Below, in pieces: positions 33,809-44,985 of a DNA stretch of 64,000 nucleotides (position 1 is the stretch's first letter; each line of letters starts with the position of its first letter). This stretch comes from Cristatella mucedo. Taxonomy: Eukaryota > Bryozoa > Phylactolaemata > Cristatellidae. The stretch covers positions 1,255,001-1,319,000 of the forward strand of contig WPIO01000034.1 of assembly GCA_009760855.2 (NCBI GenBank), in the 5' to 3' direction. The translations under genes and the position numbers were made by a program. The notes beneath the pieces are model-generated. The model was not told the DNA's origin. It saw nothing but the letters and a program-made list of their open reading frames with translations, and ran no database searches.

Positions 33809-36800
33809 TGTCATTGGGTCTCAACTGGCTGATTGCGGAATCAAAATATTGCTGCCAGTGACTGCAGTTTGAAACCTCAAACAAGCTACCGATGACTTTG
33901 AAATTATACATCTTGCAAGCTGCACTGCCTCACTCAAGTTTCTTTCCTCGTTTTCTGTTCCTTCCACTTTCAGGTTTTTCTTTTACCTCGTCCAGCACTT
34001 TCTGGACGAGAACCTGTAAAAGGTTCGGCCGATGATTAAGCGGGCCTTATTTACGTAGGACTAGAAGAGCCTTTGTGGCTCTCATCCATCTTACAGCATC
34101 CAATAGGGTCTTTCAAGCTCGCCTGCTGCTAACTCATTGCCCAAGCCGTCAAGTGCGAGACTGCTTACTGCTGGATTGTGATCCAGCACCTAAAAATCTT
34201 TCATGCAGCATTCGCCAAAGGTTTTGAACGCCACCGGAGCTCTGCATCTTAATGAAAAGTAGATGATTTTTAAAACTGAAAGTAGATGATTTTTGTAAAC
34301 TGACCACTGGAATGGCCGGCCAAGAGGTTGGAATGGAGAGTTGTCATTTGTCTTCTGATTCAGCTTTCATTTTTCGTTTAGCCATCTTGCGTTTCTTTGC
34401 TGTAACTATGTGTAGATGTCTTGCTGTTTAGGAGAACAATTCAGCTGTGGTTACTCCGGCAATGTGATTTTTGTGCTTGGCTTACTATATCTTGGCAAAC
34501 TCGCCTACATGTTTCAAGGCCTCGTCTTTATTCGATTGCTCTCATCAATATGAATATATATTATCCGTTTGTATGGTGCCGTAAGAGAACTTCATCTCCA
34601 TCCAAGTGCTTCACATATTCCGCACGGCTCGATCCCACACCTTCGGTCATTAAAGGCTAGTATCTTATACCTGGGTCTTTCCAGGGTGCTTCCAAGCAAC
34701 ATTGGTGCTATTTTTCTGAAGACAGCACTGAGTTTTTAAAATTATTTTCTGAGTCTGCAAATTTGGCAATCGTTTTTGCAGACTTCTTTGCCTTAGCGCT
34801 CCAGCATCTTTTTAGGGCTAGACAGGCATTAAGGCAAAAGCACGCTCACGAGTGCACTGGTGTTTTGCAAGCTGAGTTTGTAGTGCAACCGTCACTCGGT
34901 GTCAGCAATATGTTTGCACCCTATCAAAACAATGACGTATTTCGCCTCTCCGTGGCCAGTTGATGGCTCGGCTGGGGGCATCGTTCAGGTTGCCGTTTTG
35001 CACACTGAGTTGCAAAAGCTTATGCTCTGCTCTGCTGTGCGGAGACACAGGCAACAGAATTATAGCGCAGGGCATCGATGCCCCAGGCTCCGTGACGCTA
35101 GCCATGTGTCGAGCCGGTAGGTACTGCGACCGATGGATAGACGATCAATGGTATTTCTAGCTGCTCAGTGAGCACAAGCAAACTGGCATTGCTCCGAGTC
35201 TTTTCTCTAGAATCGCTCCGAGCAGCTGTGAGGTGCTTGCATCCAGTTCGGGACCGTCTCTGAGAGCAGCAACTCGCTGAATCTAGCAGCAATGAGGCAG
35301 CGGCATTGTCAGCAGCCTACCTACATCACACTGCTACATACTGCTACATACACACTGCTACATACATCACACAGCCAGCATACATCACAATGCTTCTTGC
35401 CGACCTGCACTGGGTCCCAATCAAGCAGCGCGACGACTTCCAGGTTCTGTCACTCACTTTTAGGTGTCTTCGTTGTCGGCCTCCAGCCTACCCATCAGAA
35501 CTGCTCCGCCACTGGGCCAAGCATCGTACCACCCTTTGTTCTGACTCAATCGTTTACCTATACCTCATACGAACCTCAAATCCTTTGGAGTCTGTGTTTT
35601 TAGTTCGTATGCTCCCAAAGCCTGTAACTCACTCCCGACTGACGTCGCGAGATCCCCTGACTAGACAACATTAGATAAGAAATAACGGCGCCTTAAAGGT
35701 AGGCTAAAGTGTGGCAGAAAATGTATGCCAAATTGGGTATGAGATGTATTTCTGGGGCTAGATTAGGAGAGAGGGGAAATTGCCCTGCTTGCCGAGGCAT
35801 GTGATGCGATTGCGCTTCCGATAGCGCCTCATCTCTCATGAAAAGATGCACCCAGTTGAGTCACTAATGCGAATCGGTCGATCGATGGGAGACAACAGCT
35901 TCGGCAAGCGAGCCGTCGAAATTAAGTCGAGCTCGCTCAGAGCCACAGAACATCACGGAATCTATTACCGCAAGCATTTGATAGTGTTCGTTCGGTGTGC
36001 AAGACCTTCGTAACCTGCCGTGTGCAGCGCCCGCCTTTCTGCCATGTCGGCCGCGGTGCGTGCCTGCCACCACCGCATTAATAATAATAGTAATGATGAT
36101 ACACTTGATAAAGCGCCCTCAGAGAGCTCAATCTCTTTCTAGGCGCTTTACATTTGCTGCAAAGGAAACACGATCGAATGGTGAGTGGTATCGTGCTTGA
36201 TAAACAACATGAATAACATGGTTGGGTGGCATGCACAGGTTCAGCATGCAAGTGTGGTTAGTGGCAGCATGCAACAGTGTCAGCACGCATAAGCACATAA
36301 AGGACGAATCACAGGAACCCACTACATGCTGTGATAAATGAGTGCATTTTTAAGTTATTTTTAAATGTGGTCAAGTCAGGGGATGTCGTGACGCAAGTCG
36401 GGAGTGAGTTCCAGGCTTTGGGAGCAAACGAACTAAATGCACGGTCTTCAAAGGCTGTGAGGTTTGTACGAGGTATAGGTAAACAGTCAGATTCTGAAAA
36501 GCGGGTGGTACGATGCTTGGCATGGTGGGACAGTAGATCTGATAGGTAGGCTGGAGTCAAAGGATGAAGGGACCTAAAAGTGAGTGACAACACCTGGAAG
36601 TCGATCCGTTGCTTGACTGACAGCCAGTGCAGGTCGGCTAGAAGTGGTGCGATTTGGCAACTGCGATGCTCATGACAGACAAGCCTAGCTGCAGAGTTTT
36701 GCACCAACTGTAAGTGCCTCATTGCTCAAGCCGGTAGGCCAGCAAGCAGTGAGTTACAGAAGTCAATACGGGATGCCACAAATGCATGGACCAACTGCCA

Positions 36801-39119
36801 CAGTGTTATCTCCCTGTAACTAGCGCTCCAGTCAGACTGCTCCTGTCAGACTGCTCCTGTCAGACAGCTCCAGTCAGACTGCTCCAGTCAGTCTGATCCA
36901 GTCAGACTGGTCCAGTCAGACTGCTCCAGTCAGACTGATCCAGTCAGACTGCTCCAGTCAGACTGATCCAGTCAGTCTGATCCAGTTAGACTGCTCCAGT
37001 CAGACTGCTCCAGTCAGACTGATCCAGTCAGACTGCTCCAGTCAGACTGATCCAGTCAGTCTGATCCAGTTAGACTGCTCCAGTCAGACTGCTCCAGTCA
37101 GACTGATCCAGTCAGACTGATCCAGTCAGACTGATCCAGTCAGATTGCTTCAGTCAGACTGCTCCAGTCAGACTGCTCCAGTCAGACTGATCCAGTCGTG
37201 CCAGGTCGGCGCTCCCGCATCTCTGTTTTCCACCTGGTTCAGCCGGTTCTTCTTTTTTCTTTTCTAGGATACTGAAGGCGCCAGGAATGAATGAAGGCAA
37301 CCCGATTCTCGCTGGCAGCAAGTGGGAAGACAAAGGGCAGCAGCAGCAGGCTCAATCGGCGTATCAGCAGAGACGAGTGCGTGCTTGCTTGCTTGCTTGC
37401 ACAGAGCCTGCACGACGCGGCGGCGCGCGACGCCGTTGGCTTGCATTCAACGTCGTCGCACTGCCACCTTGCACCTGGTACGATTGGTCGCTCGATAAGC
37501 TCTTTTGCCGAAGCGTCTGTTTCCAAAACCTGAGGTCTTGAAAAGCTTAGCGTATTCGAGGTCGGCGTTCGAAGCATAGCTTAGCAGCAGAATGATTGCT
37601 TCTGGTCTAGATCTGCCGGAGCCGGCAGGAGCGATCGGCCGTCGACCTTGCAGTGGCCTTGCTTGGGACTCGCCGCAGCCACTGTCACTCGCTCTGTCAC
37701 TGTACGCGGCGACTCGTAGAAGCGTCCGCAGTCTCCCCACGGGGGTCCGACTGGGCAGTTAGAGCCCAGCAGCATTCCATCCTCGGTGGCATCATTTCCG
37801 GTAGCACAATGGCGCCCAAGCACAGTGTATTAGAATCGTTAGGGGACAGCAATTGACAATACGTCAATAAATCGTGCTGCTGGTCGTCGAGCTAGCCACC
37901 GAGTGAGCGTGCACTTTTGCTGCAGCTGCCTGCGAGAGGAGTGCTTCGTGCGTCGAACCGTGTTTCGAGCAGTGGGAGCACAATGAGAACGGTCGGCACG
38001 AGTCTGGGCCGCGATTTGTTGTTCCGTGCGACCGCAGATGCTGATTGCAATAAAACGCCACGAAGCCACTGCTCTGGCAGAGACTTGCTGCGCAAACGAG
38101 CACGCTAGACGAGCATGCATGCCGCTGTAGTGGTGAGTTGAGCAGCAATGCGTCGAGCAGCAATGCGGAGGGGAATGAGAGAGGCCTGCGATAGTCCGTG
38201 ATTGCGATAGTCCAGCTATAGAAGACGTTAGCTAACCTTGCAGCGGACGCAACGAAGGTCATATGAATGAGTGTTAAAGCCGGCTGCTGGCATCGCTTCA
38301 CTGTACTCACTTCGGCGAGATACAGCTCGCTAGGCCAGCGTCTTTCCTCGGTGTGACTTGGAGCTCGTTCGTTGATGTGCTGGCGCTGTGTAATCGCGGT
38401 CGTTTGGCGGCCTTTCCGTTATAGCCCCAGGAGAAGGGCGCATCAGTGGCAGAGTCAAAGCATGCCACATCCGAGAGCCGCGAAGCAGGAAGGCTGAATA
38501 AGATGAAGTAAGGCAGTAGTTGGTCACGTGATTGAGGACCACGGAAGTGACGTAGAGGCGCTGCAGCTGCTACTAACATTATGTAGTCATGAGCAATCAA
38601 ATGCATAGGCTGAGGACACACTCGCATGAAACCCAGGTTGTCATGATATACTTGCGAAGGCTATGAAATGCGCCATTTTCAGGATTCACTCCCTCGATAT
38701 TAAAGTGATGGCATGGAGAGTGCGATTCTCCTGCTTGAGATTGGCTGTGTCCATTCTCGCGGGCCATGCCAGCTCGTAAAACGTGAACTGTAAAGGGGCC
38801 GGCAGCTGATCTCTGCTCTGAAATGACCGAAGTGCCGAATATTTCGTGGTTGGCTTTGGCATTGGAAGGAGGGATCGACAGAAGCAAATGACGTCAAGGT
38901 GTGACGATCAGGACAGATTGAGAAATGAAAGAGGAAGCAACGTTGGGAAGGGAAGAGTGAAAGAGAGAGCCTGCAAAGGAGGACAGGCAGAAGGAAGAGT
39001 GGCCTTGGCTTGGCCAAGCTGGCATAAGTAAAGGAAATACCTAAATGTCCGGTTAAAGTAGCTAGAGCCAGTCGATGCGTGCACAGCATAGGTAGCCACG
39101 ATCTCAATATCAAAACAAC

Positions 39120-39203
<84 letters not shown>

Positions 39204-42200
39204 ACTTCTGCTCGGGGCTTCACGGCACCGGCAGCCCCTATCCATCCTCTGTCGTGATTATAATAATAATAATAATAATAATTCACTTGATAAAGCGCCC
39301 TCAGAGAACTTAATCTCTCTCTAGGCGCTTTACATTTGCTGTAAAGTGAAATGCAATTAATGACCAGGTAATGATGAGGTTCGATCCGGTCATGATCAGA
39401 CCTGCCTTCGTCTAGATAAATGTGGGCATCAACGCATCTGTCCGTTTCGGGAAACTACGACAATGGTATTATGCTAAGAACCAGATGACTTAAGCTTATT
39501 ACCATTATTACCAGCACGAGTCCTGGCCCAGATGACGGGCTGAATGCCGTGCAAATCATGGTGGCTATACGCAATTACCGAGAAGCCAACGAACGCGTTA
39601 GCGAGCAGCTCGGTAGCGGATTGCCTGCTAAGTTCCTTTTTCCTACTTTCCCTAAAGGTCCGAATGAATTCGCCCGGTTCGCACTCAATTCAGCGAGCCG
39701 CTTCGCCGATAAAGCACTTCCCGTGCGACCGCGTGCAGGTCGCATGAATATCTCGTGAACATCGCGTGACAGCGATTCACTTTCCGAGTGACAGCGATCG
39801 CTCTCTGCCGATGGAAGTCCATCTTTAAAAAAAAAGAATGTACAGCTCTGATCGTCGCGTGCGGCAGGTCGCGCGACCATCTCACGAATATCTGTGCGCT
39901 GCGGCGCTTGCGCGCTTGAGGCTAAGGAATCTGAAAACGCAAATCTCGAAATATCTAGCGATGGCGGCTTCAGCTCGAACGAATGCAAAGTCCGGAGCTC
40001 GCTTCGGTTGGCCTGACGGTCATGCGACCAGCAATTACCGAGTCTCGGCTGAAGACGCTCGTGTCGCTGCCCTTGCGCTTACCCGGCCTGCTCAGGCAGG
40101 TGCAGTCCTGATGACCACCCACAGCTGCAGCTGTGTTTGCTTTATTTACTGTTTAGCTATAGCTGGCACGGCTTTCCTCAGGCATCTGTGATGGGAGTGA
40201 CTATGTGTAAGGGTCAAGGGGCTGCAAGCTGGCTGCACTGCACGGCTGTACTTATTTTCGAGGGTGATGGGGTCATGCATCAGGTGGAGGGAGGGCTGCA
40301 TGTTTCGTCCGACAGAGGGTCGTAGACTTTTTACTTCAGCACTCTCTATTCCGATCTTCGGTTAGGGTAGCAGGGATGTGCTGGCGATCGAAGCAGCCGA
40401 AGCACAACGACGATCTATCCTTGTCTGTTCATTCTTATTTGTACCACGCGATAAATTAGAATAAAGAATGGCCTCCAGGCCTGGCAACTATCTACTCACT
40501 AGGTGGCTGATGCATGCTTCACAGCAGCAGTGCACATCAGCCTGCACTTTCAGTTTCCTCCGGCTCGCTTCATTTTTGTGTGTCTCCATAGGAATCCCAC
40601 GGAGTGTGGAATGCGGGACTGGGTTGGTGAGGTAGTGGGTTTGGGGGTTAATGTCCTCCCCTGGCTGGCTGTGCACTGGTCCTTCAGCTGGGCCTTCAGC
40701 ATCTCTGATCTGGGCTGAAAATGAGCGCTCCGGCATCTTTTTAGGGCTAGACAAGATTTTTTTCTGTTAGGATGCTAGTCAAATGTGTACTAATATTATT
40801 ATTACATTATATTATATTAATGAGTGGCTCATCCTGCATGGGAATATTGTTAGCACACACATGCACACACACCCACCCACATGCACATGCACACACACAC
40901 ATGCACAAGCACACTCACATGCACATGCATGCGCGCACACACACACACACACACACGCACGTACACACACGCACGTACACACACGCACGTACACACACGC
41001 ACGTACACACACGCATGTACACACACACTCGCACACACGCATGCACATGCACCAGGACACATGCACCAGCACACATGCACAAACACTCAGATGGCTATGC
41101 ACATGCCCTCCTCACACATACACACATGTCCACACACACAATCATATGCGAGTGCAAATTCAAGCAGCATTATGAAATAGCTTTTAGTGTGTCCGTACAC
41201 GTGCTCTACATGCAGCATGCAGTTGGCTGTGTCAATCATGAGGTCACGTAAACTATGTATTTAACAGGCAACATCGGGTTACTTCAGCTAACTCTGTGGT
41301 ACCAAGTAGGACCTGTCTCTCTTTCCAGTTGCTCCCTGCTTTTTCATAGTCATGCGCTAAGTAGGTTTAAGCAAACGTAGTTCCATACTGAAACGTAGTT
41401 CCATACTGAAACTTGCCAATAACAATTTCGTCTGCACTAAGTTCTGCTTAAAGCTGTGGTAGAGGCAGCGTACCAAACCTACCAGTACGATGTAATCTGC
41501 CTCGTGGGTTTCTACCGTATGCCTAGTGACTAGAAATGGCAATTCTTACCTAGCTACCAATGCATGGAAAATAAGCTGCTAGCATAACTCGCTGTGTATC
41601 TTTCAGATACACGTCTGGCGGTGCTCCATTTGCCACTCAGGGTGCATATCCGTTTGAAGAAGGCAGTGCACCTCAGTATAAGCAGACGTTTGATCAGGGT
41701 GAGGGCGTCCACAGCAGCCGGTCAGACGCTCCGAACGGATTGCCAACCCCAGGCCGCGTGCTGGGCAAGGCTCCAGGTGTGCGGCGCCGCCCAGTGGGGC
41801 GGTGGCATGACGCCGCGCGCTGGCCGCGCGCGCTGGCCGCACGCTGTGCGCCTGTGTCCGCAGCTAGATAGCCAGCTGAGCCATGTTGTACAGCTGCACG
41901 CTCCTACTCCTAGTGTCCGACTACAACCCGATCACGTGGGGCGTGGATGAGAGTGAGAGTGCATCGTCCGACTACATGGCTGCCTCGGCAGCGCATGCAG
42001 ACGTGCTTATCACGTCGGTGCCGCAGAGGTTCAAAGGAAGAGGTAAGAGCATGCATTTTTTTACGAGGGTGCACCCACCAAAAAGCAACTAGTTCTCCAT
42101 AGGTGGAGCCTAGATAGGGTTTCCGAGCCCCTTAGATGTTCCCCTTTGCTGCAAACATTTTTGCTACATCCATGGAAAAATACTTGATACTATTTCGTTA

Positions 42201-44456
42201 AGAAATCACTTGCAATATGCCACTGCACCGAGCAAGCATTGGTTGTTCGTGGCATTGCTAAGGAGGCAAGTGGCTGGGCTAAGGACAGTGCCTTCGGTGC
42301 CTTGCTCTAGACTTAGCACAGCGAGTGGTTCGATGAGTGGTACATGCCACGAGTTGTTGTTCCTGCCACCGATTCAGTTCGCGACGGTTTCTAGCTGCAT
42401 TCTTGTTTCCCACAATCACTGCCGTCGCTAAGCGAGAGCCTCTGCATCATCTTTCATCGACCACTTTATCCAGGGAGTCCTGCAGTTGTCTGCAACCGGG
42501 GCAAAACTCAGCAGCTCTGCTGGTCTGTCGTCAACTGCGTAGCTGCCACAGCATGCAGTTATTCTGTGTGAGCTTAATTGGCTTCTCATCAAGCATCGAA
42601 TCGACTTCCAAAAGATCCTCTCTTTCTGGCTTACTTGCTGGCTTGCTGCTTCACATGCACACACACACACACACACACCGGCCTTTCTGTGCGACCTCTT
42701 TGCTCCCGCGCCACTCTGCTCCTCGGCTTCCGGTCGTTTTGCCGCTCCTCCGACAAAATCGAAATCTTTTGGAGATCTGGCCTTCAGTTTGCATGCACCG
42801 AAAGTCTGGAACTCGCTTCCACCTTGTGGTACCTCCTGCAATGACTTTGCATCACGAAAGCCTCAGCTGAAGACGTCGTAACTGTTCCGCTCAGCTTTCC
42901 CTGTGCCCCAGTTAACTTGAATGTTTTGCTTAGATATGCTTGTACACTTGTCTAGGTTATGCTTCGGTGCATGCTACTAAGAAGACGTCTTGCAAACCGG
43001 TGGTCTTAAGTGTATTGTTGTTTGCTATCACAGTGTAAAATGCCTAGAAAGAGGGCATTATACCGTCTGCTTTTATGTGCTTGTCTAAGCAAGATACCGT
43101 GCATCTTGATTGGTTATCGTCTCTCTTTCGGGGAGCCCTTAAGGCGCCTGGATAGAGATTTAGCTCTCTTAGGATTCTGTACAAGCGATCTAGTGTCACT
43201 AATATTATTGTTATTATTACGATAATTTCTGTCTGGCAGTCGCCTGTTCATGTCGGTGGTCACACCTCACTCTTGCTTCATCGACGAGAGAAGCCCACTT
43301 TCCATCTACACGGTCTGCCTCTCCTTGCTAATTCTTACCCCCCCCCCCGGCGGCCATTGCTGCCTCAGAGCGAGGCAGCGGCCTAGTCACCCGACTGTCG
43401 AAGACCACTAGACGTTGCATGGGGACAGCAGTTGTCACTGACTTGGTGCCGAAGGGTAGCAGATCCACCCTGGGGCAGATGGGGCGGGCAGGGGAGGGTG
43501 GGAGTGGTGAGCGTTTTAAGCGCTACCCAGCGCTGGGCTAAAGCAACGGCACTGGCTGGCCAGACACAGGCGAGACACCGCGTGCGTGCCGCGGCAACGT
43601 TGCCAGGTCTTGCTAACTCGGCTGGAAAGAGCGGGCACGCAAAAGGTAAACGGCCGGGCACGTGCTGCGGCTGCCGAATCGTCACTTGCGCTCACGGTGC
43701 ACGCGGCGCTAGTGTGTGCTCGTGCCACTCCGTTCGTCGTGCCGGTGTCGGTAGGGATTCGGTGCTGCTCGCGGGACTCGGTTTTCGTTTTGCGGCTTTG
43801 ATCGTTTCGTTGGCCGTGACCCACCCACCCACCCCGGAAGTGAAAGCGCAGCAGCATCACATCTTTGCGATATTCGTCTATAGCTCTGGCAGTTCAGGCA
43901 GCGTAGGAAGGCAAGAGCGCAGCCGCTTGTACTGCTCGCCAGTCACCTGACGAGTCTGTCGAGCGGCGCCCTCGATCCGCTTGGCATGCATGCTTGCTTG
44001 GTTATCGGCTTGCCGGACCGGCTTTGCTCGCGCGATCGAGCGCCGATCCACCGCACTTGCAGTGTCCACGCACAATCCACTCACGTGGGAACGCTACGAC
44101 GGCGCCGAGGCTGAGGACGGAGACGACAAGTCGATGACAAATCGACTGCGACCAGCAGCGCCGGGCAACAAAAAAAGTGAGATCACTCTCACGCTGGCTT
44201 AACCGCATGCCGGACCCTTTACTTGCGTCTGTCCGCCGTGTCCCTCTGCCGCGCTGCTGCTGCCACCGCAGCTCCCCGGTGCATCGTCTGCCGCACTGCA
44301 CGAAGTGAAGCTGTGACTTGCTCGCATCGCTCTCTCTCTCTCTCCAACATCCGGATTCTGTCTACCACTGTAGGTGCTTATAATCCCATCACGGGTAAAG
44401 ACTACGAAGAGTTCGAGGTGATTGTTGCCGGCGCTGATTTGGCTGCGCATGAATAG
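32823..44456 (+). CDS. Spliced gene for a small NP(I/L)T-repeat protein, function unknown
   Basis: Exons 32823-32878, 37268-37360, 41607-41698, 41914-42042, 44063-44176 and 44374-44456 join in phase to 188 codons plus stop, starting [19 protein letters not shown]. The protein is short, hydrophilic and has no signal peptide or membrane span. Exons 4, 5 and 6 start alike, with [18 protein letters not shown] and SAYNPITGK, and exon 2 holds [11 protein letters not shown]. So it is a chain of NP(I/L)T-type modules, mostly one per exon. Exon 2 may instead end at 37,376 (donor GTGCGT) joined to an acceptor at 41,641; both options keep the frame. I do not recognise the family. Short motif-repeat proteins of this kind include microtubule-linked proteins, but that is only a guess. 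The start lies about 560 bases after a CpG-rich segment. Confidence 0.75.
33500..33620 (-). mobile_element. tRNA-derived SINE, family A, eroded
   Basis: GAAGAGCCTTGGCGGCTGTC and GCAATAAAGGATTG match the inverted family A body. Intron 1 of the NP(I/L)T gene. A still more eroded piece lies near 34,040-34,120. Confidence 0.5.
35385..35690 (+). mobile_element. LINE family A, ORF fragment
   Basis: [20 protein letters not shown] and [16 protein letters not shown] match the reverse-transcriptase end. It has no 3' tail and breaks off at 35,690. Confidence 0.75.
36080..36780 (-). mobile_element. LINE family A copy with 137-residue intact ORF end
   Basis: Minus-strand frame 36,722-36,309 reads [54 protein letters not shown]. 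This is the C-terminal part of the family reverse transcriptase, followed by the 3' UTR and the hairpin tail at 36,110-36,150. It lies in intron 1 of the NP(I/L)T gene, antisense to it. Confidence 0.9.
36831..37194. repeat. 14-bp minisatellite, 26 units
   Basis: Unit GTCAGACTGCTCCA or GTCAGACTGATCCA. The 364 bases are exactly 26 units, with variants GTCAGTCTGATCCA and GTTAGACTGCTCCA. It ends 73 bases before exon 2 of the NP(I/L)T gene. Confidence 0.97.
37268..37360 (+). CDS. NP(I/L)T gene exon 2
   Basis: The acceptor TTTTCTTTTCTAG is strong. It encodes [19 protein letters not shown] and a Q-rich stretch. End taken at donor GTATCA; alternative end 37,376 at donor GTGCGT. Confidence 0.7.
39121..39201 (+). 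repeat. (CTG)27 microsatellite
   Basis: 81 bases of pure CTG on the plus strand, inside intron 2 of the NP(I/L)T gene, so the pre-mRNA would carry CUG repeats. Confidence 0.98.
39255..39365 (-). mobile_element. LINE family A, 3' tail only
   Basis: (AAT)n followed by CACTTGATAAAGCGCCCTC and AGAGAACTTAATCTCTCTCT. It is very similar to the tail at 44,985. Confidence 0.75.
40850..41140. repeat. Imperfect CA-rich repeat with 14-bp subunits
   Basis: CA-rich tract. At about 40,946-41,020 it contains five copies of a 14-base unit (ACACACACGCACGT). Intron 2 of the NP(I/L)T gene. Confidence 0.9.
41607..41698 (+). CDS. NP(I/L)T gene exon 3
   Basis: Acceptor TATCTTTCAG, donor GTGAGG in phase 1. It encodes [19 protein letters not shown] and QYKQTFDQ. 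A second acceptor (CCACTCAG) would start it at 41,641 in phase 0. Confidence 0.75.
41914..42042 (+). CDS. NP(I/L)T gene exon 4
   Basis: Acceptor CTACTCCTAG, donor GTAAGA. It encodes [20 protein letters not shown] and [13 protein letters not shown]. Phase 1 at both ends, so it could be skipped or duplicated without breaking the frame. Confidence 0.85.
42440..43220 (+). mobile_element. LINE family A, diverged copy
   Basis: Eroded reverse-transcriptase end (GTAGCTGCCACAGCATGCAG, then [15 protein letters not shown]-like pieces), then 3' UTR and tail near 43,150-43,215 (GCGCCTGGATAGAGATTTAG). Intron 4 of the NP(I/L)T gene. Confidence 0.6.
44063..44176 (+). CDS. NP(I/L)T gene exon 5
   Basis: Acceptor GCACTTGCAG, donor GTGAGA. 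It encodes [20 protein letters not shown] and a basic end ([11 protein letters not shown]). It is also phase 1 at both ends. Confidence 0.85.
44374..44456 (+). CDS. NP(I/L)T gene last exon
   Basis: Acceptor CCACTGTAG. It encodes [19 protein letters not shown] and ADLAAHE-stop. No clear AATAAA follows before the repeats at 44.7 kb, so the 3' end is not defined. Confidence 0.85.
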
Positions 44457-44734
44457 TCCGTGTCTGGCCGTTCGTCGTCGTTGTCGTCGCATCTCGTCTC
44501 GTGCTTTCCTTCCCCAAGACTTACGCATGCCGGCCCCGGCTGTCCGTCGTACGCCGTGCGGCCTTGCCTGATTGGAGCAAACTCTGCACGAAAGGCTCCA
44601 CACAAAGCAGCGTAACGACGTAAATGCTAGCTGTGCCTATTCAACTAATCTCACAGCATTTGCTCCATACGAGTGCTTGTCCTTTATAAACTCTGAAAAA
44701 TGTGAGGGTCAGCTCATTCAATGACCTCGTTTAT

Positions 44735-44985
44735 ACGGCAGTAGAGCCTTAGTGACTATCACTCTCGCTTGCAGTGGGCAATCGAAAATTGCCAATTGCA
44801 GAATTCGAACGAATGAGCTTAGTCGTTAAGTGCAAGCACCTTACCTACTCTTTTGTTTTAGCCTAGGGGTAAGGTGTTCACACATACCGACAGAAGTCGT
44901 TGGCTAGAATCCTGCCGCATGCACTTCTTTACTGCTCACTGAAAGTGGGAGTTATCGTTGCTAAGGCTCTTCTGTCACTATACAC
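44735..44985. mobile_element. Two SINE family A copies, head to head
   Basis: A minus-oriented copy (44,735-44,870) adjoins a plus-oriented copy (44,860-44,985). Both keep the AGAATCCTGC or GAATTCGAAC-type B box region and the TCTGTCACTATACAC end. Together they form an inverted repeat just downstream of the NP(I/L)T stop codon. Confidence 0.6.

Noticed and set aside
39079-39324. Leucine-repeat frame on plus and serine-repeat frame on minus
   Set aside because: Direct translation of (CTG)27.
40772-41251. Thr/His- and Cys/Val-rich open frames
   Set aside because: Produced by the CA-rich repeat; no splice sites or conserved motifs.
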